Shown one piece after another: positions 53,901 through 64,000 of a stretch of DNA of 64,000 nt. The stretch is from Coturnix japonica (Eukaryota; Chordata; Aves; Galliformes; Phasianidae): the NCBI RefSeq assembly GCF_001577835.2, contig NC_029527.1, positions 1,388,809 through 1,452,808 of the forward strand, in the 5' to 3' direction. The number at the start of each line of letters is the position of its first letter. Position 1 is the stretch's first letter. The position numbers and the translations under genes are program-made. The notes below the pieces were generated by a model. The model saw only the letters and a list, made by a program, of their open reading frames with translations, did no database searches and was not told the origin of the DNA.

Positions 53901-56900
53901 GCCTGCAGCTGAAGAGCCACAGTCTAAAGGAATCAGCTTGTCAGCAAAACAGCCCTTCTCTCCATTACGCCCAAGTTTTGCCCGTTTCTCCTACAGCAGC
54001 ACAGGGACAGCCTGGCACAGGGCACACAGCCCGCCTGCAAAAGGCTTGTAAAGCATTTCCTGGGGGGCTTGGTCTGGGGGGAGCACACACAACAGCTCTC
54101 TCCCTCTGCAGCACCACGAGCAGCCCTGGGGCCAGCAGGCGAGCTGCAAGGCACCAGCACCACGCGGATGTGCACAGGGAGAGGCGTGGGCTGGAGCCTG
54201 CTGGTCACATTCCAATGCATGCTCACATGGGGATGCAGCACTCTGGAGGGGATGTGCAATTTGGGTATATAACTGACAGGGGGATGGGTCACCAATGTGC
54301 TTTGGAAAAGGGCCGCCTTGTGCACATCTTTTTCTTCAGAGGCATCAAAACAAAGCAAATGCATTGCTGCCCAGGAGGGGAAGCCACAGAAGCCACCAGC
54401 AGCCATCCTGCCAGGAAACAGCCAGCCTGTGCTGGCGAGCAGGAGGAACAAACCCCCAGACTCATCTCCTCCGCTGCAAACAACAGATGGGAGCCCACAT
54501 TCATCCAGAGAGCCGAGCTGGGGAATAAGACGGTGCCATTTCATCCTATTAGTCATTTATTAACTAATTTTCCCCTAAATAAGCTTCTTTCTCTAGTCAG
54601 CACCCCCCAGAACTAAGTGAACGCTTCAGAACCATCAGAAATCACAGGCGGTTGTCATCTCTGCTGTAAACAGAAGAGGAAAGGGTGGCGGAGTGGATGT
54701 AACGTGCTCCTGCTAGGAAATCATTGCTCAGATACGAGCACGACTGGAAAAATGCCGCCTGGAGCACGGTTCGCCATCATGCTGCGCCCTTCCATCCTGG
54801 GGATGGCTGCTCCTTGCTGCACCAGGTGCCATGAATGCCCCATTTCCAGCCCCAACCCATTCCCTGGTAGCACTGGGTGAACTCAGGCAGTCAGCTGCTT
54901 CCCAATCCTGGCTGGGAGCACAAGCTTGGGGCTGCCCTGTGGCACACAGTGAGCCCAGCACAGCACTGCCAGCCCTCCTTACCCACAGCACCCACACACA
55001 GCAACACTCCCAACCCCACCAGTGAGCAGTGCTGGGACTGACCTCAATCTGCTGCACCACACCAGGCTCGGCTCCCTAGCGAGGTGTCCATCGTTGCTGC
55101 CGCTTGCTTGCTGAGCACCAGCCCCACTCTCACACCCAAAGCAGGGTTAAAGGCCAGGAGGAGAGGATGGGGACCTCTCCCTGTGCTCTGCCCTTGCCTG
55201 CGTGCTGCTGCTGCTGCTCCTTCCTGGGTGCAGGGCCCCTCGCTGTGCAATGCTGCCCGGCTCCACGTGCCCGCAGTGCTGCTGCCCCAGGCGAAGGGAC
55301 AAGTCTTTCCGCTTCATTAGGGAATGTTTCTTGTGCGATTTGCTGCCTCACTAGCTCCTCTTTAGACAGCCTTTGTTCCCCATCCACCGGAGCACACGAA
55401 AGCTTTGGACACAGGGATGTGCTCGGAGGGTGCTTTCCTCTGCACGAGGTCAGGGGGAATGGCAGAAAGCTCACCCTGGGCTTTAACCTCATAAGATGGC
55501 AGCATGGATGTGCTTTAAGTGCAGCTCCGAGCCCTGTGGCTGCAGAACCTCAGTGTGAGATCACAGAAAGCGTAATGGATGGCTCTGCCTGGTCTGGCTG
55601 CCATTATGGATCCCTGCAGGAAAGCAGTCCACTGTTGGCTGCCTGCGGGTCCCCATAACTGGGGCTGCTGTATAACCAAAGGAGCCATCCAGAGGAGCCT
55701 GTGAACATGGGGCATGTGCTGGTGCACAAACAGCCCAAAGTATCCTTAGAGACACACAGCTCTGGGGCCTCCCATCCTCTCCATATGGAAGTGGCCAAGC
55801 TGTGCCCTCTTACCCCACTGCAATACAGACCTCTGAGCAAACCAGCTGGAATGAGCAGCTGCCCCTGTTCACACTGCAGGGGAGTTGGACTAGATGACCT
55901 TTAAGGGTCCCTTCCAACTCAAATGAACCCATGACTCTATGAATCAGTATGTAATAAATGCACTTACAGCATTTAAGGCCTGAAGATAGACAAGACACTG
56001 TGCGATCTCTTTACATCCATAAACAGATTTAATTACACAATTATTCCTGATAAACATGATAAGTTCCCTGCCATGAATAATTCACAATCCAGCTAGCCAC
56101 GCCATTGACAGAACACCAATCTACAGCCATAGGAAAGCAAAAGCAAGAGATGGGACGAGCAATTCCCCAAACCTGATAAGGTTTCTATAGGTAGCACTTC
56201 CCAACCATGACTGCATGCATGGCTGGGACCATGCATCCATGGTTGCAAGCTTCAGACAACACACACACAACAAAAGAGCTCTGCATGGCAGGAAGCCTTC
56301 AGACTCCTGTGGTCTACCTTGGGCAACCAAGAAAGTGCAGAAGGGGAACAAGAGGAGACCTGAGCAGAGGTGGCCAGATGTGTTTGTGTGTGGAAATGGG
56401 AGGACAAGTGGCAAAAGGAGGGAGAAGAAATGAAAGAAACTAGAATGAGATGGGCATTGAAAGGAAAGCACCCCCACATGCTCCATAGGATTCTCCATCA
56501 CACAGGTGGGAGGCACAGGGCAGGTTTCTCCATCTCCTGCTTCTCCCAGGAGATGCTGCTGGCTTTGGGTTGTATTGACACCGTGCTCAGCTCCAGCAAA
56601 CCCATGCTGAAGGCTGCAGGGTTTCACCCTTGTGTCCTGCAGCAGCAGAGGGCTCTGCAGGAGGTGTCTGCTCCCTGACAGATGGCTGTCTAATTCAGTC
56701 CTTACACCTCCCAGCCGCTGTGGATTTACTGGGTGGGCACTGCAAGGGGGAATAGCAGGGCTTTAGCTTAACTGTCCTCACGGTTAGAGAGCAGTCCCAA
56801 AATATTCACCTAATTCTTCCTTGCAGCTTAAGCCCACTTCTTGCTGCCCTTTTCTCCAGGGACAAGAATACATGGCGTTCCATAAAAACAGCCTGGGAGC

Positions 56901-59900
56901 AGATTCCTGCCCAAGGCACCTATCTGGATGAGCCACCCTCACACCAAGGCCATGAAGCACTTCTCCCAGCTGATCATTTAAATCAGGAGTTTCTTTACTT
57001 GCCATGGGGATCAAACCCAGCAGACCCCAGAAAGCTGCATGGGATGCCTTCTGATAAAGAGTTTGTCATCCTCTTCCAGCATCAGCAAAGAGAGCACAAA
57101 GTTACCCAGACAGGGGAGCACTCTGCTCCTTTCCACATCTGAGATCTGCCTTCAGATGTACGAGGGACCCATCAGCCCCATCTGATGCCCCATAGGAGAG
57201 CTTACAGCACAAGCTGGCTACATTCTGCTCAAAGGATGGGAGGAATCCTTGATTGCAAAACCAAAAACTGCTACAGAAGAGGAAAAAAAAATGCAGACTA
57301 AAAAACCTGCTCGGTTAAAAGAAGAAGAAAAAATGCCCAAAGGCAATCGTTCCTGTCATAGAATAGAATTGTTCCTGTCTTTCTGGTTCCCTAGCTGCTT
57401 CAGGATGGGTGCCTGGGTGCCCCTTCCTTTTGATCACAAAGAGGGTGCCCTGCAGAAGGCGTGCAGCTTTAGCAGGGGGCTGGATGAGGTGATGGCCACA
57501 GGTCCATCCCACCCCCTCTGGTTCTGCGATCCTCACTCCAGCCCCAGGGCAGCATCTCTGCATGCCACACTTCACTTTGCCCCAGCCAAAAAGCACAGAG
57601 CTGGAGGAAGCCTCATGCAAGCTGAGGACTGCATCCATCCAGACTAAATGGAAAATACAGAAGAGCAAACTGCATCATTCAAACTGATTTCACCACCCCT
57701 TTGATTTACTACGAGCTCCAAACGCCGATTAGGAACTGCTTCTGGAGAGACACCATAAATCTTGTGTCAGTGCCCCAGCTCCAAGCAGAGGCAGCTCAGG
57801 CACGACCACCAGCCAAACGGGCTGTGACCGACAGCACAGCTGTCACACCAGGGAGCAACAGCAAGGACTGCTCCCTGCATCCTGCACAGCTCTCCAGTTC
57901 TGGGTGCTGTGCAGCCAAAGCTCCAGCCAAACAGCAGCAGGTCTGTGAGCAGCCAGACCCAAGCTGCAAGGCAGGGCTGGATCAGCAAGAGGGAAGCAGC
58001 AGGATTCCTGTACCGAGGCAGAAAGCATTTTGCATCCAAATAAACACTGCCTTCACATTAGATTTTATCTGCCCACACGCTTGTCTGTCTGGGCGCTACT
58101 CCACACAGCCCCCGCCTGGCACCTTGCAAGGAGAGGAGAGCAGTGGTGGAGGATATGGACAATTAGTGGAAGGGTGGGGGACACACAGTGATGGTGCTGA
58201 GGCTGTGCACAGCCCCAAGGGGGCATTTCCCCAATGCAATCCCATCCTGGGGCCTCTCACTGCAGACCTGCCTGCAGCCAGAGCTCAGCACCCAGAAGTA
58301 CTTATAGGAAATGGAACCTGAGAAGCGCTGTGGTGTTATAATCCCTAATCCACTACGGCAATAACCATCACCTGCTGCCAGCACGCAGCAACACCCCAGC
58401 AGCTGCTGGGAAGGCAGATGGCAGCAGCAGTGTGCAGGTTTGGTAATAGCCTTCAAAGCACTCTCCAATCCAAAAGCCACGATCATATCATCTGCAAAAT
58501 GAATACGGCAGGTCAGAATATAAGGTAGAGTTTGGAAGGAGGAGTTGTGGTGCACAAGTTGGTGGTGTGGTTGCATGCCAAGCTCCACTAAGCACGGGCA
58601 TATTTGGTCTTCTCAAGGCTTGAGAGGTTTCTGGATAGGGAGAGCATAAAGACAAGCCTCTCCCAGCAAGAAGAATGCTGGTTATTTCTGAGAAATCCAG
58701 AAATTCAGGTAATTCAACTCTCCCTGGGGTGCTGAGGCTGACTGGTGCCACAGACCATTGGCTTTCAGCAAGCCCTTCCCACTGCACCCACATGTGATCC
58801 ACTGGGCACCACGCTCTGCTTATGATGGTTGCAATGGGAAAGTGCAGCAGCCAAGGGCTGGAGATGGGATGGAGCAACACAGAATGGCAGCAAGCATAGA
58901 AAGACTTCATGGTGTGCAAGGGAGCACAGGAGGAGCCAAGCAGAACAGGGTGTGTGGACCCCAAGGATGGAGCTGCAGCCACCTCTCCTCCCTCTCCTCT
59001 TAGAGTGGCTCAGCTCCCTGCCTTACACCTTCATGCACTGCAGTACTTCACCAGGCAAAAACATCAAACCACCCTCCTTAATGTTCCCACCCTATAGCCC
59101 CAAGCTACATCCCCACACCGCAACCCAGCACATCCAGCCCTATACACGCATGCCTTTATATCTGCATCCTTTTGGGGGGACTTGTGCTGAGCCCACACTT
59201 CTTGCAAAGCCCAGCTTCATGCAGTGACAAGCTCTTTTGCTCTTTGGGGACAGGGCTTCAAATAGCTGCTTGCTTGTGGCAATTAAATGGGAAGAGAGCT
59301 GCCACCGACTCCGATAGCGGGCCGTGCTGTGACTGATGCAAACACCGTCTGCACTGCTCTGATAAGGATATTGGATGATTCACAATAATCTACACTGTGC
59401 TGAACGCAGGAGCCCAAGCATTTGTGCTTCTGTTTCTGCATAACAGGAATACGGCACACAATGCTCATCACAAGGGCACAGGGCACCAAAGCTTCCTCCT
59501 CATCAGGATGATGAGCACTGTCCTGCCCCTCTGCAGGTCTCCTCCAGGCAGGCTTCCAGCCAACCCTTGGCAGGGAGCATCTGGCCCTATGGCTCAGAAC
59601 TGCCTGCAGGGAGGGTGCTGTCATGGGCAGAAATATGACCACAGAGCCAGCAGGGCTCTGCTGTCCCCACACTGGTCTCCAGCTGCTGCAGGGCTGCGCT
59701 GCACCCCTCCCTTAACCCACGTCATCAGACCTGTCATCCCACTGTGGATGCACTGCTTGTTCCTATCCCATTAGGACCACATTTCCTTCCCCAAATTCCC
59801 CTACTGAACCATTCTGACAGTGTTACACCGATTGCTCCTGGAGAAGAAAGCCAAACCAACAGCACATTTACAGCACAAACTGAATCCGGAGCACAAAAAT

Positions 59901-62900
59901 CCCACCCTCCGGCTGTCCTCAATCAAAGGTTTACCATCTAGATAAAGCAGCATTTCAATCAGAGCCCAAATAACCACTTTTCACAGCCCAGTTAGCATCG
60001 CACCCCTGCATGCTGGCCTTCAAACAGGGGCAGCCACATTGTGGGGCTGAAGCTGGAGCTGCAAGGAATGTCTCAGCAGGTTCACTACTTGCCAATACTG
60101 CTTGAAGGCACAGGGCTGCTCTGTGGGACATTCCATGCCCTGGGAGAGAAATGGGAGCAGATAAACACAGCTTAAAAAACACCCAGGGAGCCACCAGCCC
60201 TGCCCCAGCTGCCCTGGAGAACACAACCACAGCTGCCCAGCATCCAGCCAGGGCTCTCCTTTGGAAACCCAGTGATGGAGGAAAGCTTGTCTGTGGCTGG
60301 ATTCCTTTTTGAAGTGAATGAAGTGACATTGGAGGTGGGAGCTGGAGAACACCCAGCCCTGCAGGCAGCACTCAGTCACACCGGGCAGAGACAAGGCAAG
60401 CAAACGCCAAGCAGAACACAGGCTGCCTCCCAGCCCCTGCAGCACCACAGCCTGGCTTACAGGGCTCTGTCAGCCCCCTCCTCTGATCCCTGCCTGCTCC
60501 CAGGGCTGTGCATCACCTGCCTTCCCACAACCCACTCATCAGCAACACCAGCACCATCCGTCAGCAGCCACCGCTCGGCCCGGCGCGTGGTGACATTTCC
60601 TTCGAGTGGATTTCTCATTACTGGAATCGTTTGTGCAGAGAGGAGCGAAAGGCAGCACATGGGGAGGAACAGCCGGAATTACTCATCAGCTTTTTCTGTT
60701 GTTGGCTCTGACTTGGGCAGCCATCCATCCATTGTGCACACAACCCGTGCATGGCTGCAGAAGCCCCTGCTCTGTCTGCAGCAGTGGCTGCAGAGGCAAG
60801 CAAGTCATTTATATTTAGAAAGCTTCCTATGAGCTGCTCTGTTCAGCGCTAATCAGCCCCATTTAGAAAAAGATACAGCATAATAAGGAAATAAAAGTCC
60901 AACTGGGAGACAAGAGAAGCATCCTTGGGTGCAGCGTTGCAGATACAGGATGAAATGAGGGCTTGGTGCAGGAAGGCAGGTGCACAAATGTGTTCCTTCC
61001 ACTTGGAAAGATCAAGTTGTACTGAGCACATTGCAACACTGATGAACCACATCTGATGAACACGATCCCCAGTTGATTAAAGCACCGCAGGAACACGAGG
61101 AAGAACTCAGGGATTCTCTGTAGTCCCCAAACAGTCCCAAGCAAACCCATTAGACACAGCAAGCATCATTTCAGCACAAATTAAAGCACATACTGAAATG
61201 CTGCACCACTGCTCTCGATTAAGATCAAAACCAACCTCTCACCAACGTACTCCTTATATTGTTTGGGAAGGGGGAGGGAGTGAATAAAAAGACACAAACA
61301 GCAGCAACAAAAAACCTGAAGAGAGCGATGCAGACGTTTGTTTCTCAGATCAGCAACGCGCTGCCACGCTTCCAAAGCCACGAGCAGCAGATAGGATGCC
61401 TGCAGGTTCCTCTCGTTGTACCAAACAGAGCAAATCCAATCAGAGGAACGTGCTGCGGGATCACTCAGCCGAAGGGTGCCATGGGAGCAGCATCAGCAAG
61501 CAGAAGATGGAGGGGGAATAAAGGGTTTTCTAATGGCATTGCTCTGCCTGGCACCCAGAACTGTCTGACCAGAGAATTAAACAAACCCTCTCAGAGGGAA
61601 GGAAGCCGAGGGGAAAAAAAGTTTTAATGAGAAAGGGGGAAAGAGGCACTGGAGTGGGTCATGGTGTTTAGAATCCTGCATCTCCATTCCAAAGCCTGTT
61701 CCAGACATGGGCATGTGAGCACACTGGTGGACTTTACCATTCTGTTCTCTAACTTCTTCACATTTCACTCCCAGCCTTTAACGATGCCATCACTGCTCCC
61801 TGCTTCATTTTCCTCTTGCCTACAATACAGTGAGGGCTCCTCACTGATTTCTAAAGGTCAGAAACTCGTGCATCCTTATGCCACAAAATGGAAAGCTATG
61901 GGAGCACACTTATTTGAGAGCAAGGATACCATGACCCACACATCAAACCACAATTGACACAGGCAGGGATGGATCAGCCTGGCCCTGCGAGATGAAAATG
62001 ACCTGATGCTCAATTAATTGGAAAGCAGAAACCAAACGGAAGACAGCATTGATCTGTCATTGATCTGCCAGCAATTGGAGAGACCCACACCACGAGTTGC
62101 CCTAGTGGCCAACTGCAATGGCACACGTGCACCACCCACCCAGAAAATCAAATGCCTGCTAAGCCATATGAAAAAGGAGGGGAAAGAAAAGATGGAAATA
62201 AGAAAAGACACAGCCGGTTTGGAAGAAATGCACATCCTTTGGAGCAAAAGGCCTCACCGAGCAGCAGGGTCAAAGTGCTTTGCCCCCATCCCCCCCACCC
62301 GCAGTTTCTGGCAGCTCACAGATCGTGCAGACAAGGATTTGCTGCATAAAACACAGTTTTGGTTTCCTTAGTTTCAGCTTTCTTAAAAAATATGATGCCC
62401 CCAATAATTGAATCCCACTAATGAGCCTTGAAAGCAGAAAGAAGACGTTGGAAAGATGTGTCTACCGCAGCCACAGAGTAGAAATCATCAAGTATTCACA
62501 TGAAAACACGTATGTGAGCAAAAGGGAAGCATGGCTGCATAAGTCACCAGGAACAGCATGCAGCAGCCTTGCAGCACAGCTGGGATTTAAGGGGTCAGAG
62601 CAGAGTCCCTCCCAGAGGGTGGTATCCAGAAACCACAGCTTCTGGTGGTTGGGACAACTGGGGGCTGCTCACCTCTTCCAATGAGACCCACACAGCCAGG
62701 TGACCCGAGTGCCCAAAACCTGTTTCCCAACATGCTGAAGTCTCATGGCTGCTTCCCCCAGATTCTGAAGCATTAAGACCAAGAAAGGAACCCTGCAGCA
62801 GATTCATGGCCAGAGCCTCCAGCTGCCTCCCACCCCACCCAGGGACCTCCTATACAGGGAGCCCTGTGCTGCATTTGGACCTGACACCACACACCCACCT

Positions 62901-63756
62901 CACCTTGCAGAGTAAGGCACCATCCCAAGTGAGAAAAGCCAGAACCAACATCCTTCACCCCAAAACCACTCACCCTGACCTCATCCTGGAAGCACCAACA
63001 ACCACTTCTGCTGAACCCCAGAGCTTCAGGGCAGCACCACATATATGGCCACCCCATCTTCTTCTGAGAAGCCCCAGCTGCACACAGAACCTCCCTCTAA
63101 CAGACCTCCATCCTCCCCCAGATGGCAGCTCATATTGTGGCAATTATCCACTGATTGGCCAGCAAAAACAACACCTGAAATGCTTTGCAGCTGCCAAAAA
63201 CAAAGGTGCAGTATCTCGGAGAAAGGAAAACATGACCATCACGCTCCCTGGCAGCCCATAGCACTTCAACCATAGAATCATAGAATGGCTGGAATGGACT
63301 TCAAGGACCATTGAGCTTCAACCCCACTGCCACAGGCCGGGCTGCCAAAACCCCACACTTAAAAAGCCCAATTGGGATGACAGAGACGTTACCTCGGTGA
63401 GATGCGGGTTGGGGTTGAAGCCGCACTGGTTGCAGACCTTGCTGTGACATTGGGTGCAGGCGTTGAAGTTGGGCTGGCTGGGCGCTGAGGTGAGCTCCGT
63501 CGTCTTGCAGATGGGGCACAGGGTGCTGCTGGGCAGGGGCGCGATCTGGGGCAGTGAGTAGGGTGAGGTGGGAGTGCTGCCCCGCTCCGGAGAGGCCGAG
63601 GGTGACCGTCCGGCTCTCTGGCCGTGGGTGTCCACCTGCAGTGTCCTGCGGGGTCCCTCTGCCTGCCCACGGCCACGCATGTCGGAGCCCTGTGCCAGGG
63701 AAGGTGGTGCCGATCGCTGCCCAGCCGCGTGGTCCAGCTGCTCCGGTCTCGGCGTG
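20960..63756 (-). CDS. BSN: Bassoon, presynaptic active-zone scaffold (5' exon outside window)
   Basis: Giant cytomatrix protein that organises neurotransmitter release sites. Nine exons in transcript order: 63756-63393, 49534-48734, 33866-33459, 32552-25980, 24944-22844, 22531-21819, 21533-21440, 21338-21195, 21000-20960. They give 11,239 nt, about 3745 aa; the human protein is about 3926 aa. Two Piccolo/Bassoon double zinc fingers are each split by an intron: the first by 49535-63392, starting CPICK and ending EWLCLNCQ, and the second by 33867-48733, starting CPLCK. The 6573-nt exon holds acidic, Ser/Pro-rich and Gln-rich coiled-coil parts (about 27560-27180). The next exon holds the coiled coil with [20 protein letters not shown], the region that binds CAST/ELKS. 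The C-terminus [13 protein letters not shown] is encoded by a 41-nt exon. All phases agree. The exon with the start codon and myristoylation site must lie to the right of 64000. Confidence 0.96.
22844..24944 (-). other. BSN: BSN exon with CAST/ELKS-binding coiled coil
   Basis: This 2101-nt exon encodes about 700 residues. Near its start is a charged coiled coil (about 24800-24620) with heptad-like [13 protein letters not shown] and [17 protein letters not shown], the region known in mammals to bind CAST/ELKS. It is followed by a Pro/Ala/Tyr-rich part and conserved blocks such as [19 protein letters not shown] and [20 protein letters not shown]. It ends in VSDSE, the last codon being completed by the next exon. 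Confidence 0.9.
24945..25979. other. BSN intron, no gene
   Basis: About 1.03 kb between the giant exon and the next coding exon. No repeat family is recognised. A non-repetitive AT-rich patch at about 25665-25765, with TATTAATTGC and GTTATTTATTG, stands out from the GC-rich surroundings. Confidence 0.6.
25980..32552 (-). other. BSN: BSN giant exon
   Basis: A single 6573-nt exon (2191 codons, frame 0 at both ends) bounded by CTGCAG|GATGTG and CCCAG|GTATGT. It corresponds to the very large exon of mammalian BSN. It encodes acidic [11 protein letters not shown], the [18 protein letters not shown] block, four TQT-type motifs (about 30306-29963), [20 protein letters not shown], and a long Gln/Glu/Arg coiled coil. 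It then runs on to the SVQTD repeats (about 26890-26770) and to [12 protein letters not shown] at its end. It has no internal stop. Confidence 0.93.
32553..33458. other. BSN intron, no gene
   Basis: About 0.9 kb between the exon of zinc finger 2's end and the giant exon. I see no repeats and no coding exon; its composition is mixed. Confidence 0.6.
33459..33866 (-). other. BSN: BSN exon completing zinc finger 2
   Basis: A 408-nt exon that starts [11 protein letters not shown], supplying the last cysteine pair of the second double zinc finger. It continues as a Pro/Ala/Lys-rich linker and ends in AKELE before a GTGAGT donor. Confidence 0.92.
34400..34504. repeat. short 21-bp tandem repeat in BSN intron
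   Basis: Five imperfect units of about 21 bp, of the type GCATCAAAGCAATGCACTGG. The first two copies are nearly identical and the last three diverge. Confidence 0.75.
35205..35420. promoter_or_regulatory. candidate regulatory block with TAATTA sites
   Basis: AT-rich, non-repetitive stretch inside a GC-rich intron, with several homeodomain-type cores (TTTAATTAGTGCTTAATC, TCTAATTAAGG, TGTAATTATTTC, TGTAATTGTG) within about 200 bp. Composition and motif clustering resemble conserved developmental or neuronal enhancers. Conservation was not tested. Confidence 0.3.
36370..36810. promoter_or_regulatory. candidate regulatory block in BSN intron
   Basis: Non-repetitive sequence rich in CpG-containing and AT-rich words that look maintained rather than neutral (for example GGTAATTAACGACAATAG, CTTAATTAACCGCTGAG, ATTATACGCGGCGAATC, CAGATAAGCGGCGCG). 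CpG survives here although the intron around is CpG-poor. This is inference from composition only. Confidence 0.3.
37375..37440 (+). mobile_element. CR1 3'-end fragment
   Basis: AGATGCTCTTCAAGGTCCCC followed by TCCAACCCAAGCCATTCTAT matches the conserved 3' tail of avian CR1 LINEs, sense orientation on +. Only about 65 bp remain. Confidence 0.6.
40145..40440 (-). mobile_element. CR1 LINE fragment
   Basis: Read on +, this shows the reverse complement of a CR1 3' region: AGAATCACAATCTTTGGGG, then CCCTGGGCAGCCCATTCCAA, then AATTCTCCCTAAAATCCCA. The element is therefore inserted in - orientation and is 5'-truncated, as is usual for CR1. Divergence from the family pattern is marked. Confidence 0.75.
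40560..40735. promoter_or_regulatory. candidate regulatory block in BSN intron
   Basis: AT-rich non-repetitive stretch with TAATATATTGTTCATTTTTG, CAAATCGATCTGAG, TTGTAATTTACTC and TTATCTTTAACAG (a GATA-type core on the reverse strand). It lies directly after a CR1 fragment but does not match CR1. Low confidence; no conservation test was done. Confidence 0.25.
41574..42075 (-). mobile_element. CR1 LINE fragment (about 500 bp)
   Basis: The longest CR1 copy in the window. On + it starts with CACAGAATCCTAGAATGGCA, continues with GGTTGGAAGGGACCATACAG, CTCTGGACAGCCTGTTCCAA, ACTTCTTCCTAACAACAAAC, CCTTTGTCCTCTCTCACTAT and GGAGCCTTCTCTTCACCAAG, and fades near 42075. This is the reverse complement of the CR1 3' region, so the insertion is on the - strand and 5'-truncated. 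Confidence 0.88.
46190..46275 (+). mobile_element. CR1 3'-end fragment
   Basis: GGACTGGGACCAGGTGGCCC then CAGTGGTCCCTTCCAACGGA matches the CR1 tail in sense orientation. It is short and diverged. Confidence 0.5.
48734..49534 (-). other. BSN: BSN exon: end of zinc finger 1, start of zinc finger 2
   Basis: An 801-nt exon (267 codons) that starts [10 protein letters not shown], completing the first double zinc finger, and ends [11 protein letters not shown] within the second. Between them lie [10 protein letters not shown], the block [20 protein letters not shown] and [14 protein letters not shown], all conserved in mammalian Bassoon. Confidence 0.93.
50140..50335. promoter_or_regulatory. candidate regulatory block in BSN intron
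   Basis: AT-rich, non-repetitive, with GGTTAATTCTCACTC, GAATTAAGTTAATTAAAGAG and AATATAATGCTCC. Paired TTAATTA cores suggest homeodomain or POU input. It lies about 0.6-0.8 kb upstream (in transcript sense) of the 49534 exon. Inference from motifs only. Confidence 0.25.
52920..53040 (-). mobile_element. old CR1-like fragment
   Basis: On +, GCCTGGGTCTCTGGATGGCA followed by CACACCAGCTTGGTGTCATC resembles an internal CR1 3' region segment in reverse orientation. It is well diverged, so the family call is tentative. Confidence 0.4.
55866..55945 (+). mobile_element. CR1 3'-end fragment
   Basis: GGAGTTGGACTAGATGACCT then TTAAGGGTCCCTTCCAACTC and ATGACTCTATGAATC is a clear CR1 3' tail including the terminal ATTCTATG-like motif, sense on +. 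Confidence 0.8.
57465..57540 (+). mobile_element. probable CR1 3'-end fragment
   Basis: GGGGCTGGATGAGGTGATGG, CACAGGTCCATCCCACCCCC and TGGTTCTGCGATCCTC follow the order of the CR1 tail with many changes. Tentative. Confidence 0.4.
63265..63345 (-). mobile_element. CR1 3'-end fragment beside a BSN exon
   Basis: On +, CATAGAATCATAGAATGGCT then GGAATGGACTTCAAGGACCA and TCAACCCCACTGCCACAGG is the reverse complement of a CR1 3' end, with the duplicated terminal ATAGAATC motif kept. It lies about 50-130 bp downstream (in transcript sense) of the exon that encodes zinc finger 1. Confidence 0.8.
63393..63756 (-). other. BSN: BSN exon encoding most of zinc finger 1
   Basis: A 364-nt exon, the first BSN coding exon inside the window. 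It encodes a Pro/Gln-rich lead, then [28 protein letters not shown] and the finger from CPICK to [11 protein letters not shown]. The acceptor is GGCATTTCAG|CACG. Its first base completes a codon begun in an upstream exon that is off the right edge. Confidence 0.9.
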
Positions 63757-64000
63757 CTGAAATGCCATTAAAACACATACAGGTAAGGAGAGGTTTGGCG
63801 GTGCCCCAGGACATGGAGGGGCCCTGGGCAGCCTGAGCTGGGGGGCAGTGAGCCCATGGCACAGGTAGGGACTGGGAGATCTATTCCATCCCAACCATGC
63901 TGTGATGCTTTGATTGCCCTACACACAGAGCACTGCTTTCCCCATCCTCTCTGCAGTGATGCCGCCTCCTTCCTTCCCCAGAAGCCACAGGGGCTTTAGC
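63757..64000. other. start of upstream BSN intron (partial)
   Basis: The last 244 bp show no coding exon or repeat. They should be the 3' part of the intron that follows the BSN start-codon exon, which is outside the window. Confidence 0.55.

Larger units (their letters stand above)
49535..63392. other. large BSN intron (about 13.9 kb)
   Basis: This intron splits the first zinc finger. It contains CR1 tails, one older CR1-like piece, AT-rich blocks and much unremarkable sequence. The longest open frame, 283 codons at 53765-54616 on +, has no recognisable domain and is rejected. The stretch 51650-52680 is AT-rich and looks different from its surroundings, but I cannot assign it to a family. 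Confidence 0.6.

Noticed and set aside
53765-54616. 283-codon open frame on + in a BSN intron
   Set aside because: It has no known domain, no hydrophobic core pattern and biased Pro/His/Ser/Gln composition, as expected of GC-rich non-coding sequence. It has no flanking splice sites or promoter that I can support.

Overview
This window reads as bird nuclear DNA, most likely a galliform such as chicken. It has compact introns with canonical GT-AG borders, polyadenylation signals, CpG-rich promoters, and scattered short CR1 retroposon 3' ends as the only recognisable interspersed repeat. No prokaryotic features, LTR pairs or viral genes were seen. The gene order matches the vertebrate BSN-APEH-MST1 block (human 3p21).

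Layout, left to right. Positions 1-4900 hold no recognisable gene and probably belong to the first intron of a leftward gene (RNF123 by synteny; inferred, no exon recognised). A CpG island at about 4920-6200 is shared by that gene and by MST1 on the + strand. It carries an array of CACGCCC/CCCCGCCC boxes. MST1 (6079-10111, 18 coding exons, 705 aa) encodes an HGF-like kringle protein with a dead protease domain. Two acylaminoacyl-peptide hydrolase genes follow on the - strand, head to tail. The distal one is a diverged but fully open paralogue (14422-10357, 21 exons, 726 aa). The proximal one is the APEH orthologue (18724-14638, 22 exons, 735 aa). From about 18985 to the right edge the window is BSN (Bassoon) on the - strand. 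A 2-kb 3' UTR is followed by nine coding exons (20960-63756, about 3745 aa), which include a 6.57-kb giant exon. The N-terminal exon lies beyond the right edge. The two large BSN introns (14-15 kb each) hold CR1 fragments, AT-rich candidate regulatory blocks and no credible gene.

Functionally these are unrelated neighbours: a secreted RON ligand, cytosolic serine peptidases that remove N-acylated residues, and a presynaptic active-zone scaffold. The most notable result is the intact second APEH-type gene. All its splice phases can be paired with those of APEH, and its Ser-Asp-His triad is kept, but the nucleophile flanks are changed. I built the gene models by eye from splice sites, phase and remembered protein families; no search was run.
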